Shown here one piece after another: positions 1 to 8,814 of a stretch of DNA of 64,000 nucleotides. The position numbers and the translations under genes are program-made. The notes beneath the pieces were generated by a model. It was not told the DNA's origin. It ran no database searches and worked only from the letters and a program-made list of their open reading frames with translations. Origin of the DNA: Spirochaetota bacterium (GTDB lineage Bacteria > Spirochaetota > Spirochaetia > Treponematales > Treponemataceae); the NCBI GenBank assembly GCA_023398165.1, contig JAEWSQ010000017.1, forward strand, positions 1 to 64,000, in the 5' to 3' direction. Position 1 is the stretch's first letter; each line of letters opens with the position of its first letter.

Positions 1-346
1 TTTGAGATTCACTATAACTAATTTCTTGCGGCAGCAGCGCTAACCAGCGAAGCTACTGCCACGATAATCTAAAACTTACAACAACCCACTGCTGCACGAA
101 ACGTAGTGGAGTGATTGCCCGACTAAAAACACTATAAAACTATGAACCTTCAAATTCAGATAATCCGAAGATTTTTTTTGAATGGTGCAATACTACCAAA
201 ACGTCTTTTTTTTGTCAACAATGCAGGCTGTCTATTTTTTGAAGTTTCTCGCAGTGAGTAATCCGGTTGCAGCGTTTTTCCCTCTATTGTCTTGACTGTT
301 ATTTCCATCTGATTTAGTATAGTAATAAGGAAATTTTTTAGCTAAT
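1..346. other. Non-coding stretch before the first gene
   Basis: No gene recognised. Two short stem-loops are visible: GGCAG/CTGCC around 33-60 and CCACT/AGTGG around 88-111. I compared the region with tmRNA, RNase P RNA and tRNA signatures and found none (no T-arm, no tag ending in ALAA). It could be the 3' flank of a gene or RNA lying left of the window. The right part is T-rich and carries the promoter of the first gene. Confidence 0.5.
292..320 (+). promoter_or_regulatory. Sigma70-type promoter of the lolA-rodZ-rimO-pcrA operon
   Basis: TTGACT (292-297), a 17-base spacer and TAGTAT (315-320). Predicted start of transcription is near 327, giving a leader of about 20 bases before the ATG at 347. 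Confidence 0.7.
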
Positions 347-1045
347 ATGAAAAAAATCTATTTTTTTATTCTTTGTAGTATCTGTACTCTGTCTTTTTCT
401 GCTGCTCAGGATGCAATAGTAACGGCAGGAACCTTTTTTCAGTCGCTATCAGAATATTACGGGACAATATCAGACTTTGAAGCAAATATGGAAATTACTG
501 CCGGTACATCAGTTATGCAGGGTAAGGTCTCATTCAAAAAACCAAACTTATTGAGAATCGATTTTTCAAATCCGGAATCTCAGGTTATTCTCTTTAACGG
601 GACTCAGCTTACTATCTATTTGCCGGGTTCTGCCGCTGTTCTTACGCAGACTGTTTCTGATGATGCTGGTACATCAAGCGGTGCAAATCTTGCTACTCCT
701 CAAGGCTTAACACTTATGAGCCGGTATTATTCAATCGCATATTTGTCCGATGAAGGGCCTGTTCCGCTCGATGATCCTGAAATTGAAAAGAATCCTTCAA
801 GTGAGATGGTTATTAAGCTTAAATTAACAAAAAAGAAAACCACGGAGGGGTTCGAGACTATTATATTATCCATCAACCCCGAAAAGAAGCTTATTAGAAG
901 AGTGGAAGCGGTGACTATTGCAAATGAAAAATTTAAATTTACTTTTACCGAATATGCTTTGAATCAAAAAATACCCGATACACGTTTTATGTATGATTCT
1001 CCCGGTACTGCAAATAACTATAACAATTTTTTATTCAGTGAATGA
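347..1045 (+). CDS. LolA-like outer-membrane lipoprotein carrier protein
   Basis: A 232-residue exported protein. It starts with a typical signal peptide (Lys-Lys, hydrophobic core, cleavage near SAAQ, residue 20). The mature part has the LolA/LolB-type beta pattern: a stretch that coats lipid (EANMEITAG, MQGKVSFKKPNLLRIDF) followed by a region reading the state of a substrate (VILFNGTQLTIYLP). LolA proteins carry lipoproteins across the periplasm to the outer membrane, a role that fits a lipoprotein-rich spirochaete. AAGG at 327-330 is the nearest ribosome site, rather far from the ATG. The stop codon lies inside the GAGG ribosome site of the next gene, so the two are translated in close succession. 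Family assignment is by motif resemblance only. Confidence 0.75.
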   Translation: MKKIYFFILCSICTLSFSAAQDAIVTAGTFFQSLSEYYGTISDFEANMEITAGTSVMQGKVSFKKPNLLRIDFSNPESQVILFNGTQLTIYLPGSAAVLTQTVSDDAGTSSGANLATPQGLTLMSRYYSIAYLSDEGPVPLDDPEIEKNPSSEMVIKLKLTKKKTTEGFETIILSINPEKKLIRRVEAVTIANEKFKFTFTEYALNQKIPDTRFMYDSPGTANNYNNFLFSE

Positions 1046-1057
1046 GGCCTATTAAAT

Positions 1058-2155
1058 ATGGAAAGTTTCGGCGATACACTTAGACAAACCCGCGAGAGAC
1101 AGGGATTTGATATAGAAAAGGTTGCACGCGATACAAGTATATCGCGGGATTATATAGAAGCTCTCGAATTGGAAAACATTGATGCTTTTCCGGGAGAACC
1201 GTACCTTATCGGCTTTTTACGAAATTATGCCGACTATTTAGGGTTGGATGCTAAGTATATGATTCAGCTTTACCGGGCTAAAAAAATCCAGGAATCTCCC
1301 ATTCCCACAGGATTGCTTCATGATGATAAACCAAAATATATAATTCCTGTTATTATCGGTTCTACCGCTTTGTTTGTAATAGCCGGGGCAATTTTGTTAT
1401 TTTATTTTCTTATATATTCAAAAAACGATGAAGGTAAAACGGTTGTCGGAGCTGAGAAAAGTGTTCAAACATATACTTTAACCAACGTTCCCATACAAAA
1501 ACGTTTGTATGAAGGTGATATTATTTCTGTGCAGCTTGCATCCGGTGAAGTGCAAATAATTGTTTCCGGAACAAAAGCCTCGCTGCGCCTGGATACTCCG
1601 AATGGAAATCAGCATGTACAGCTCGGCGAAGAGGTTAAACTTGATATTGACGGCGTTGCCGGATCTGATGTCGTGGTATTTTTATCTGATATTTCAAAAA
1701 ACGATACGGCAAGAGGCGCTGAGGTCAGGATGTTTACCCTTGCAGAGGAAGCTGAAACCGTGAAGCCTGCTGAAGTCGACATTAACAGTGTTCCCCTTGC
1801 TTCCCAGTTAAGTACTGCGTCTTCTGAAAAACAGAAAGTGCTCTTTGAGGGAAATAGAGCGTATCCTTTCACCGTAAATGTTACCTTCCGCGGTGCATGT
1901 CTTTTCCGTTCAAGAGCTGATAAAAATGAATCTGTTGAGGATTATTTTTCATCAGGCGATATTCAGACAATTAATGCCAATAACGGCGTCCGCGTCTGGA
2001 TGTCCAATGCAAATGCGCTTAAAATGCAGGTAATCGGCGATGGAAAAACTGTTGATATTGAAGTGGGAAGACCCGGACAGGTTCTTGTTCAGGATATCAA
2101 ATGGGTTAAAGATTATGACGGCAAATATAAATTAGTGGTACTGGAAGTTGACTGA
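1058..2155 (+). CDS. RodZ-like membrane protein with N-terminal helix-turn-helix
   Basis: 365 residues. Residues 3-66 form a HTH_25/Xre-like domain (GDTLRQTRERQGFDIEKVA, then SRDYIEALELENIDAFPGE), residues about 95-119 a single transmembrane helix, and the C-terminal part (from about 275) a DUF4115-like beta domain. This order is that of RodZ, the inner-membrane protein that binds MreB filaments through its HTH domain and helps set cell shape. Here the middle segment carries an extra beta-rich region of about 110 residues. The GAGG ribosome site overlaps the stop codon of the lolA-like gene, and the end overlaps rimO by 8 bases. RodZ next to RimO is a common order in other bacteria, where the protein is often annotated only as a HTH regulator. 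Confidence 0.8.
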   Translation: MESFGDTLRQTRERQGFDIEKVARDTSISRDYIEALELENIDAFPGEPYLIGFLRNYADYLGLDAKYMIQLYRAKKIQESPIPTGLLHDDKPKYIIPVIIGSTALFVIAGAILLFYFLIYSKNDEGKTVVGAEKSVQTYTLTNVPIQKRLYEGDIISVQLASGEVQIIVSGTKASLRLDTPNGNQHVQLGEEVKLDIDGVAGSDVVVFLSDISKNDTARGAEVRMFTLAEEAETVKPAEVDINSVPLASQLSTASSEKQKVLFEGNRAYPFTVNVTFRGACLFRSRADKNESVEDYFSSGDIQTINANNGVRVWMSNANALKMQVIGDGKTVDIEVGRPGQVLVQDIKWVKDYDGKYKLVVLEVD

Positions 2156-3608
2156 TAATACACTTAAGAACCGTACATTTTATCTGGATCAGCACGGCTG
2201 TGCAAAAAATCAGGTTGACGGAGAACTTCTCATAAGCCGTCTGGAGAAAGACGGATGGATCCTTTGTGAGGAACCTTCTGATGCCCGGCTTATCGTTATT
2301 AATTCCTGCGGTTTTATTGAAAGCGCAAAAAAAGAATCGCTTGATTCATTACTTCAAGCAAGAGCTTCATATCCCGGTGCAAAAATAGTTCTCGCAGGAT
2401 GTTTATCAGAACGTTATGCAGATGTATTTGCTTCTGATTTGGCGGAAGCAGATGCTCTTTTCGGCAACGGCGATCTTAATAGAATCTCTGATGTGGTTCA
2501 GTCTCTTTTTCCAGAAAAACAATCAGAAACAGTAACGAAGCCTGTTGTAACTCCTCCCCAGGAAGGTGTTTGTTCCGGCAGCCGGACAAGGTTCTTGAAT
2601 TTTCCGGGTTCGGCGTATGTTAAAATAACGGAAGGATGCAACAACTGCTGTACTTTTTGCGCTATTCCTTTTATCCGCGGAGAGCTCAGGAGCAGGTCTA
2701 TTGAAGATATTTGCAATGAGATAAAGTTATTACTTTCTGACGGTATTTTTGAAATTAATCTTATAGGTCAGGATCTTGCTTCATATGGAAAGGGAAGCTC
2801 CGATGTATTGGTACATAATGCTTTTAATAGTTCTGCCTCAAGCCCTCTTTCGTATCTTCTTTCTTCGCTTTCATCAATTAAAGGTGATTTTTGGATCAGA
2901 CTTCTGTATATCCACCCGGATAACTTCCCGCTCGATATTCTCCCGGTTATTCAAAAGGATAAACGGCTGCTTCCCTATTTTGATATCCCTTTTCAAAGCG
3001 GGGACGCGAGAATTATATCGGCCATGAACCGTCATAATACACCCTCTCAGTATCTGTCTCTTGTCGAAAAAATACGTGCAGAGTGTGCTTCCTCATTTTA
3101 TGAGGACTGTGCCATACGCACGACATTTTTATGCGGATTCCCGGGTGAGACTGATGAAGAACACTCCCATACCGTACGTTTTATGAAAAATTTAGAGCCC
3201 GACTGGTCAGGCTGTTTTGTGTACAGTAAAGAGGAAGACACTAAGGCATTCAAACTGAAACCGCAGGTCTCTAAAAAGACTGCTCAAAAAAGAATGGAAG
3301 AACTTGTCTGTCTTCAAGCATCTGTTACAAAAAGCAGACTGGCAAGGCATAAGGGCAGGGTTTATACGGTGCTGATTGAAGAGGTTATTGAAGATCCTGA
3401 GGCAAAAGAAGGGCTTGCTATAGGAAGAGCATGGTTTCAGGCTCCTGACGTGGATGGCTCCTGCGTTGTACGGTACGATCTTGATGATGCAAAGGCCCGC
3501 GGCGCAGTACAGAGCGGAAAAAGAGTAATAGTTAGTGTTATAGGTTCTTCCGATGTTGATATTGATACTGTATTTATAAGATCATGTTTTGATTCGCCTG
3601 GTCAGTAA
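2148..3608 (+). CDS. rimO: Ribosomal protein uS12 methylthiotransferase RimO
   Basis: A 486-residue MiaB/RimO family enzyme that adds a methylthio group to an Asp of ribosomal protein uS12 using two [4Fe-4S] clusters. The N-terminal UPF0004 domain shows its three cluster cysteines (C18 in DQHGCAKNQVDGE, C54 in INSCGF, C85 in AGCLSER). The radical SAM motif is C164-x3-C168-x2-C171, and a TRAM-like domain closes the protein. The DQHGCAKNxVDGE motif favours RimO over MiaB. The start is a TTG at 2148, overlapping the previous gene by 8 bases: an in-frame stop at 2133 leaves no other good start ahead of the first cysteine motif. The protein is about 45 residues longer than usual, with extra loops after the UPF0004 domain and before the radical SAM barrel end. 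Confidence 0.92.
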   Translation: MTDNTLKNRTFYLDQHGCAKNQVDGELLISRLEKDGWILCEEPSDARLIVINSCGFIESAKKESLDSLLQARASYPGAKIVLAGCLSERYADVFASDLAEADALFGNGDLNRISDVVQSLFPEKQSETVTKPVVTPPQEGVCSGSRTRFLNFPGSAYVKITEGCNNCCTFCAIPFIRGELRSRSIEDICNEIKLLLSDGIFEINLIGQDLASYGKGSSDVLVHNAFNSSASSPLSYLLSSLSSIKGDFWIRLLYIHPDNFPLDILPVIQKDKRLLPYFDIPFQSGDARIISAMNRHNTPSQYLSLVEKIRAECASSFYEDCAIRTTFLCGFPGETDEEHSHTVRFMKNLEPDWSGCFVYSKEEDTKAFKLKPQVSKKTAQKRMEELVCLQASVTKSRLARHKGRVYTVLIEEVIEDPEAKEGLAIGRAWFQAPDVDGSCVVRYDLDDAKARGAVQSGKRVIVSVIGSSDVDIDTVFIRSCFDSPGQ

Positions 3609-3620
3609 GGAGGGTGTGGT

Positions 3621-5867
3621 ATGCTTGAAAGCTTGAATGTTTTAAATCCTGAACAGCTTGAAGCAGTACAGCACGAAGGTTCTCCTTTACTGATTCTAGC
3701 AGGGGCGGGAAGCGGTAAAACCCGTGTTATTACAACAAAAATAGCATACCTCATTTCAGAGAAAGGAATTCTTCCCTCATCCATTCTTGCCGTAACGTTT
3801 ACTAAAAAAGCAGCTAAAGAGATGAGCGAGCGTGCGCAAAGGCTTGAACCTCTGTCTGTTCATTCTCAAATACGAACATTCCATTCTTTCGGTTCATGGT
3901 TTTTACGTCTCCACCACCAGGAAGCGGGAGTGGATCCCAATTTTACGGTCTATGATGATGATGATGTCGTCACGCTCATACGCAAGGCTGTTCCCGATCT
4001 TTCAAAGCAGGAAGCAGCACATATGGCTCATAAAATATCACTTGCCAAAGATTATTGTCTCGAAAGCGACAGTGATGATCTTGTACACATAGAAAGCAAT
4101 CCCGACTTTCCTGCAATTTATGCAGCATATGATAAGAGACTTCGTGAAACAGGGAATGTTGATTTCGGCGATTTAATAATGCTCCCTGTTCTTGTCATGA
4201 AGATGAAGGAAAATATTCGAAATCACATGCATAACCGGTTTAAAGTCATCATGGTTGATGAGTATCAGGATTCAAACGTAGCACAGTTTGCGCTTCTGCA
4301 GCAGCTCACTGGTCCTTCGACCTATGTTTGTGTTGTAGGCGATGATGATCAGTCTATTTATAAATTCCGCGGTGCCGAGGTTAAAAACATCCTCACGTTT
4401 TCTGAACATTTCCCCGGTACTACGATTATTAAGCTTCAAAAAAACTACCGCTCAATTTCACCTATTTTATCTGTAGCCGATGCAGTGGTGAAGAATAATA
4501 AGGAACGCTTGGGTAAAACGCTTGAAGCAATGCGCGAAGGGGGAAAAAGACCTGTCATTGTTTTTCTGCCGAATCAGGATGATGAAACGGCATTCTGTGC
4601 GGAGATGATTCAAAAAACTCATAAACAGGGGCTCCCGTATTCCCACTGGGCTATTTTATACCGCACCAATGCGCAGTCGCTCGGTTTTGAAACAGAATTT
4701 CTTCATAGAAAAATTCCTTACTCTGTTGTAGGCTCGCTTAAATTTTACGAGAGGGAAGAAATTAAAGATGTACTGTCCTTTTTGGCCTTTATTGCAAACC
4801 GCAAAGATGAGGTAGCCTTCAGAAGAATAATTAATAAACCGGCCCGGGGTATAGGTATAGTAAATCAGGATAAGATTGTAGATCTGTCAAGAGCGGAATC
4901 TGCTTCCTCTTTGATGAAGGATTATTCAATTTTTGATGCATGCTGTGACTTTGTTAAATCCGCTTCAAAAAAAGCAAAGGAGGGACTGCAGTCGTTTATT
5001 GATATTATTTCAGAGCTCATTATGGATCTGGGCGATAAAGAAAATAAACAGCTTTCCTCACAGGCTGCATTATTTGCAGCGGCTGCAAACCCGAGCCTGG
5101 AATCAACGATCACTATGCCTCTTGATGAGGATCAGAAATTATCGGCATTCATCGAAAAACTGATACGTCTATCAGGTTTTGCAGAATATTATCAGGCTCA
5201 GGACGAAATTACCGGAACCCAGCGTGTTAATAACCTGCAGGAATTAGTCAACAGCGCGATGGTTTATTCAAAAAACAGAGAAGGGCTTCTGGAATTTCTT
5301 GATCATATAGAACTTGACCGTACCCTTGAGCTTGAAGATGACGAGGAAGATAAAGACGCGGTAACGCTTATTACGCTGCATAATACCAAGGGGCTTGAGT
5401 TCCCCCGCGTAATAATTACCGGTATGGAGCATGGAATCTTTCCCCGCAGGGATAAGACAGAAGAAGAGCTCGAAGAGGAGCGGAGGCTGTTTTATGTCGG
5501 CATCACCCGGGCAAAAGATGAGCTGTATCTCACGTCCTGTGCAATGAGGCGCATTTACGGCAGTTCGAGCTACATGGAAATAAGTCCCTTTCTTCTTGAA
5601 GCAAAGGCTTCAGCGGTTGAAGTAATCGGTACCCAGCCTGCGGCTTTTAAACGGGCGGGAACGGTTTCCGTTTCTTCAGGCGATCCCCTCCATGACCGCT
5701 GGTGCAGGGGAGTTCGTTTGTTTCATGACGACTACGGCTACGGGAACATTATAGATACTGATGATTCAGATGATGATTATGTTATCAGCGTGCAGTTTGA
5801 AACCGGGGAAGTAAAAAAATTTCTGCCGAAGTATCAGGCGGGAAAACTTCTCATAATTAATGATTAA
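3621..5867 (+). CDS. ATP-dependent 3'-5' DNA helicase of the UvrD/PcrA/Rep family
   Basis: 748 residues, the full size of a superfamily 1A helicase. Motifs in order: Walker A GAGSGKT (28-34), motif Ia, Walker B VDEYQDSN, motif III VVGDDDQSIYKFRGA, motif IV LQKNYRS, motif V TLHNTKGLEFPRVI and motif VI RRLFYVGITRAKDELY. Family members unwind DNA in nucleotide excision and mismatch repair and clear replication forks. A strong ribosome site (AAGGAGGG, 3606-3613) sits 7 bases before the ATG. The C-terminal end carries a short Tudor-like segment (DRWCRGVRLFHDDYGYGNI), as in PcrA, where it contacts RNA polymerase. PcrA is the likeliest identity, but UvrD or Rep cannot be excluded. It closes the lolA-rodZ-rimO operon. 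Confidence 0.92.
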   Translation: MLESLNVLNPEQLEAVQHEGSPLLILAGAGSGKTRVITTKIAYLISEKGILPSSILAVTFTKKAAKEMSERAQRLEPLSVHSQIRTFHSFGSWFLRLHHQEAGVDPNFTVYDDDDVVTLIRKAVPDLSKQEAAHMAHKISLAKDYCLESDSDDLVHIESNPDFPAIYAAYDKRLRETGNVDFGDLIMLPVLVMKMKENIRNHMHNRFKVIMVDEYQDSNVAQFALLQQLTGPSTYVCVVGDDDQSIYKFRGAEVKNILTFSEHFPGTTIIKLQKNYRSISPILSVADAVVKNNKERLGKTLEAMREGGKRPVIVFLPNQDDETAFCAEMIQKTHKQGLPYSHWAILYRTNAQSLGFETEFLHRKIPYSVVGSLKFYEREEIKDVLSFLAFIANRKDEVAFRRIINKPARGIGIVNQDKIVDLSRAESASSLMKDYSIFDACCDFVKSASKKAKEGLQSFIDIISELIMDLGDKENKQLSSQAALFAAAANPSLESTITMPLDEDQKLSAFIEKLIRLSGFAEYYQAQDEITGTQRVNNLQELVNSAMVYSKNREGLLEFLDHIELDRTLELEDDEEDKDAVTLITLHNTKGLEFPRVIITGMEHGIFPRRDKTEEELEEERRLFYVGITRAKDELYLTSCAMRRIYGSSSYMEISPFLLEAKASAVEVIGTQPAAFKRAGTVSVSSGDPLHDRWCRGVRLFHDDYGYGNIIDTDDSDDDYVISVQFETGEVKKFLPKYQAGKLLIIND

Positions 5868-5901
5868 GGTTTTCATTGTATAATTATCCCGTTTTTGATA
5901 C

Positions 5902-5907
5902 TATACT
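5902..5907 (+). promoter_or_regulatory. Putative -10 box, leaderless start
   Basis: TATACT lies exactly 6 bases before the ATG at 5914, so transcription would begin on the start codon. No Shine-Dalgarno sequence is present. The -35 element is weak (TTGTAT at 5876-5881 is 20 bases away). The same layout recurs before several genes of this window. Confidence 0.45.
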
Positions 5908-5913
5908 TGGCAG

Positions 5914-6684
5914 ATGGAAAAATCAGTTTTATTTGATCATATTAGAGATTCATACGGTTTTATTAAGCGCTGCCGCGGTCCGTATCTGTATACCTCAAAA
6001 GAAGTACGTCTGGTGGATTTATATCAGGAGGGCGGAAGAGCCGTTCTAGGCTGGAGAGCGGGAAAATCCATGCTGGTAGTGAAGAATGCTTTGGAGAAAG
6101 GTCTTTGGGGAGAATACTGCGATCCTTCAAAACGGCGTTTGGAACAGGCTTTAAAAACCTTATTTTCTTTTTGCGGACTACAATCTTTCACTCATTTTTC
6201 ATGGTACTGCACTGATGAAATTTTACATACTGATATTTCCACCTCTCCCATCCCGGTGCTGTATCCGTGGAGCGGGCTGTCGCCTTCAGGAATACCGCCG
6301 GATTCTGAGGCTGTGTTTTTTATTCCTCCTTTTCCGTTTCCGTCCCTTGTGATCGGTGCCTCATCATCGACGTATTCCCTCCCTGTTTCAAGTCCTCTTT
6401 CATCCTGTATTATGGAAGCTCTTTCCAGAGCCTTGTATGATCTTATAGATGCTTTTAAGGAAAGGACAGAGGGCGGCTGGGCTTTATATGATGATATACT
6501 CTCTCCGTATTTTACACGCAAAGGAAGCGCCTTATACCCGAAGCTTTCTGGCAGTGAGTATGATGAATTTGTTCTGCATTGTCTTAATTGCGGACTTGTT
6601 CTTAATCCGTCATCAGAATATCCTTCATTCGTACCTCACGGAGTACATAAAAGTCTCATAAAGAAAATTGATTTAGTCAAATGA
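5914..6684 (+). CDS. Degenerate aminotransferase-like protein of unknown function
   Basis: 256 residues, not firmly recognised. The first 60 residues (CRGPYLYTSKEVRLVDLYQ, then GGRAVLGWRAG) resemble the N-terminal strap of class III PLP aminotransferases such as glutamate-1-semialdehyde aminomutase, where a displayed residue name, a Gly-rich turn and LGH follow one another. The end (LNCGLVLNPSSEYPSFVP) resembles the C-terminal small domain of the same fold. The central PLP-binding domain with its Asp and Schiff-base Lys appears to be missing, so the protein is probably not a transaminase. It may be a structural or binding remnant. It follows the helicase by 46 bases and precedes a small membrane protein by 16. 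The relation to aminotransferases is an inference from pattern only. Confidence 0.5.
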   Translation: MEKSVLFDHIRDSYGFIKRCRGPYLYTSKEVRLVDLYQEGGRAVLGWRAGKSMLVVKNALEKGLWGEYCDPSKRRLEQALKTLFSFCGLQSFTHFSWYCTDEILHTDISTSPIPVLYPWSGLSPSGIPPDSEAVFFIPPFPFPSLVIGASSSTYSLPVSSPLSSCIMEALSRALYDLIDAFKERTEGGWALYDDILSPYFTRKGSALYPKLSGSEYDEFVLHCLNCGLVLNPSSEYPSFVPHGVHKSLIKKIDLVK

Positions 6685-6700
6685 CCGGTAGGAGATAGAT

Positions 6701-6997
6701 ATGAGTACAGAGGATTTAGTGCTGTCGGTAATAAAACTTGCCGCAGGAGGTTTTGCCGCTTTTTTTGCCATCCTTTTATGGTCAAAAACACGCGATACAG
6801 CCTGGATGTCGCTCGTTGCAGGTACCGTAACAAGTTACGCCGGAATTGTATATGAAATGCTTCTGGGCTTCGGTTTGTTTTCATCCGGTATGATTGAAGT
6901 GTTCGGTATTCCGCTTGCATCGCTTTTTTTTGCGATTGTACCTCCCTTATTCTATATAGCCGCGTTTATTATAATGCTTTTAAGAAAGCACAAATAG
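6701..6997 (+). CDS. Small membrane protein with three transmembrane helices
   Basis: 98 residues, no family recognised. Three hydrophobic helices are visible (about residues 8-25, 35-55 and 65-92) with a positively charged C-terminus RKHK, suggesting the C-terminus lies in the cytoplasm. The ribosome site (GGAGATAG at 6690) is strong, so the gene is probably translated. It is likely in one transcript with the preceding gene (16-base gap). No function can be given. Confidence 0.7.
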   Translation: MSTEDLVLSVIKLAAGGFAAFFAILLWSKTRDTAWMSLVAGTVTSYAGIVYEMLLGFGLFSSGMIEVFGIPLASLFFAIVPPLFYIAAFIIMLLRKHK

Positions 6998-7026
6998 TTG
7001 CGCTAAGGCTGTTTTACCTTTACAAT
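6998..7026 (+). promoter_or_regulatory. Promoter of the Cys-repeat/radical SAM operon, leaderless layout
   Basis: TTGCGC (6998-7003), 17 bases, TACAAT (7021-7026), then exactly 6 bases to the ATG at 7033. No ribosome site is visible between. Predicted transcription start is the A of the start codon. Confidence 0.5.
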
Positions 7027-7032
7027 GGTCTC

Positions 7033-8814
7033 ATGAAAAAAACAGCTTTTCTTTTTTTTATCTGTATCAGCTGTGCCGTTTTCGGCCAGACGCTAACTGC
7101 AAGAATTGAATCAGTTGATACCGCATTAGTCTACAGAACAGACGGAACAGCAGATGTTACGGTAAAAACCTCATGGAATGTCTCATCGGGTTTTATGCAT
7201 GCCTTTTATTTTGACGGTGAAAAAGCTCCCCTGACGTTTAATAATCAGCTATGCTGGGCGGAAGGGGTGAGCGATTCCGGACGGCAGGAAAGACTTCCCT
7301 TGGAAATCACAAAAATTTCCCCCTATAAATACGATATCGTTATTTCAGGCGGCAGCGGAGTTACCGGTTCCTGTTATTTCATATTGACCTACAGGGCAGA
7401 CCTTGCTTCTGAGGGAATGACTGGTTTTACTAAAACCTCCTCAGACGGTGAAAAAAGCAATACTCTTTTTTATTTTAACTGGGCTCCTGTGGACTGGGAC
7501 GATACTCTTATTTCCAGAACAACCCATATTGTTCTTCCCATACGGGTTCCTGAGGGGACAAGCTCTGTTTCTCAGGGTGCAATTTCGGGGGGGAGTGAAT
7601 CTGAGTTTATCCGCAGTATCGGCTTAATGACTGAAAAAAATACGACCCGTTCAAATAACCTTATTGACTGGTACGGTGCAGAGGGTAATGACGGAAACTC
7701 TTATTTAGCCCTCAGATTTCATCAGGAACAGGTAAAACCTGCTGTACCGCAGCCGATTCAGTTTTATCTTCGCTCAGATCCAGGCGATGCATCTTCTATA
7801 TTGCTGTCTTCCGGGGCTCCTTTGTCCGATCAATCAGAGGCTTTTGAAAAAGCACAGTGGGATGAAAGCTACGGTTACGACAAAACTGATAACCCTTACG
7901 CGGTTGTCAGTGTATTTTCATTAACAGCCGGTGTAATAGTATTTTTAGGCGGTCTGTTGTTTCTATTCGTTTACAAAAAAAAGCGGGACGGATTTTCCAG
8001 TGCAACAGCGTTGCTTGAAGATATAAGCTGGGCAGGCGATGACTGGGAACCCCCGTCAATTTCATCCGGCTCCTATCAGGTTAAGGGAAAAATTGCCTCT
8101 TCCCTGCATCCTGTCGATGCGGCAATTTTACTGAAAATGAGTTTGAAAGATATTGTTTCTATGATTCTTGAAGGCTTATATGTGAGTTCAAAAATTTCCT
8201 ATGTTTCGACAGATCCTTTGGTTATAACTGTTCATCCGGAATCAGAATCCGGGAATGTTTTACAGACTGCGATGATGAGTGAAGAAGAAAAAAAATTGCT
8301 GAATGAAAATGAGGATCTTGAACGGGACTTTTTATCCTGCATCCTTAGTGATGGGAATCTCGAGGCAACACGGCTGTCTTCATTTTTTGAAAGAAGAATA
8401 GCCCATATACAGGAAGAAACATGGGACTGCGACATGGAGGCAACGGTTCAGTACTGGAAGCAAAAAGCAAGCTTGTCAGAAAAGGAATATACCAAAGATG
8501 CTTCTCAAACGGCATCTTCCAGTCATTGGGGCTACCCGTACGGCGTTTACTGGTGGGGCTATCATGCGGTAAACAGGGCTGCCCCATTTGCACAGTATTC
8601 AAACCCGTCGATGGCTTCAGATTATTCTTCTTTTATGCAGTCTTCGGTATGTTTTTCAGGCTGTTTTTCCCCTGCTGAAGGGACGATTAAGGCTTGTTAT
8701 TCGGCATGTCACAATGCATGTCACAGCGCATGCCACAATGCATGCCATAGTGCCTGCCATTCAGCATGCCACAGCGCATGCCACAGTGCCTGCGTGTCCG
8801 GGGGCGCCCGCTGA
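7033..8814 (+). CDS. DUF2207-like membrane protein with a C-terminal Cys-x-x-x repeat tail
   Basis: 593 residues. A signal peptide (1-19) is followed by an exported beta-rich domain (20-285) resembling DUF2207 proteins, one transmembrane helix (about 290-314, followed by KKKRDG) and a cytoplasmic region (315-593) with a winged-helix-like part (PVDAAILLKMSLKDIVS). Residues 500-530 are rich in aromatic residues. The tail has CFSG-CFSP at 540-547 and then nine tetrads beginning with Cys at 555, 559, 563 and so on to 587, mostly CHSA or CHNA, ending in VSGGAR. By the positive-inside rule this tail is in the cytosol. The next gene, a radical SAM/SPASM enzyme with a PqqD-like domain, starts on the last base of the stop codon. 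That coupling suggests the tail is its substrate, with possible thioether links from the cysteines. DUF2207 relatives often end in Gly-rich tails; a Cys-His tail is unusual. Function unknown. Confidence 0.7.
   Translation: MKKTAFLFFICISCAVFGQTLTARIESVDTALVYRTDGTADVTVKTSWNVSSGFMHAFYFDGEKAPLTFNNQLCWAEGVSDSGRQERLPLEITKISPYKYDIVISGGSGVTGSCYFILTYRADLASEGMTGFTKTSSDGEKSNTLFYFNWAPVDWDDTLISRTTHIVLPIRVPEGTSSVSQGAISGGSESEFIRSIGLMTEKNTTRSNNLIDWYGAEGNDGNSYLALRFHQEQVKPAVPQPIQFYLRSDPGDASSILLSSGAPLSDQSEAFEKAQWDESYGYDKTDNPYAVVSVFSLTAGVIVFLGGLLFLFVYKKKRDGFSSATALLEDISWAGDDWEPPSISSGSYQVKGKIASSLHPVDAAILLKMSLKDIVSMILEGLYVSSKISYVSTDPLVITVHPESESGNVLQTAMMSEEEKKLLNENEDLERDFLSCILSDGNLEATRLSSFFERRIAHIQEETWDCDMEATVQYWKQKASLSEKEYTKDASQTASSSHWGYPYGVYWWGYHAVNRAAPFAQYSNPSMASDYSSFMQSSVCFSGCFSPAEGTIKACYSACHNACHSACHNACHSACHSACHSACHSACVSGGAR
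8695..8802 (+). repeat. Nine 12-bp in-frame tandem units coding Cys-x-x-x
   Basis: Nine consecutive 12-base units, typically TGCCACAGYGCA or TGTCACAATGCA, code for the tetrads CYSA, CHNA, CHSA, CHNA, four CHSA and CVSG. Units differ at synonymous positions (TGT/TGC, AGC/AGT, GCA/GCC) while the cysteines stay fixed, which suggests selection on the protein. Copy number could change by slippage without a frameshift. Confidence 0.9.

Noticed and set aside
1..150. Possible tmRNA or other structured RNA
   Set aside because: Two small stems exist, but there is no T-arm, no tag peptide ending in ALAA and no 5' tRNA-like sequence on either strand.
8695..8802. CRISPR-like repeat array
   Set aside because: Units are 12 bases, contiguous, in frame and without spacers.
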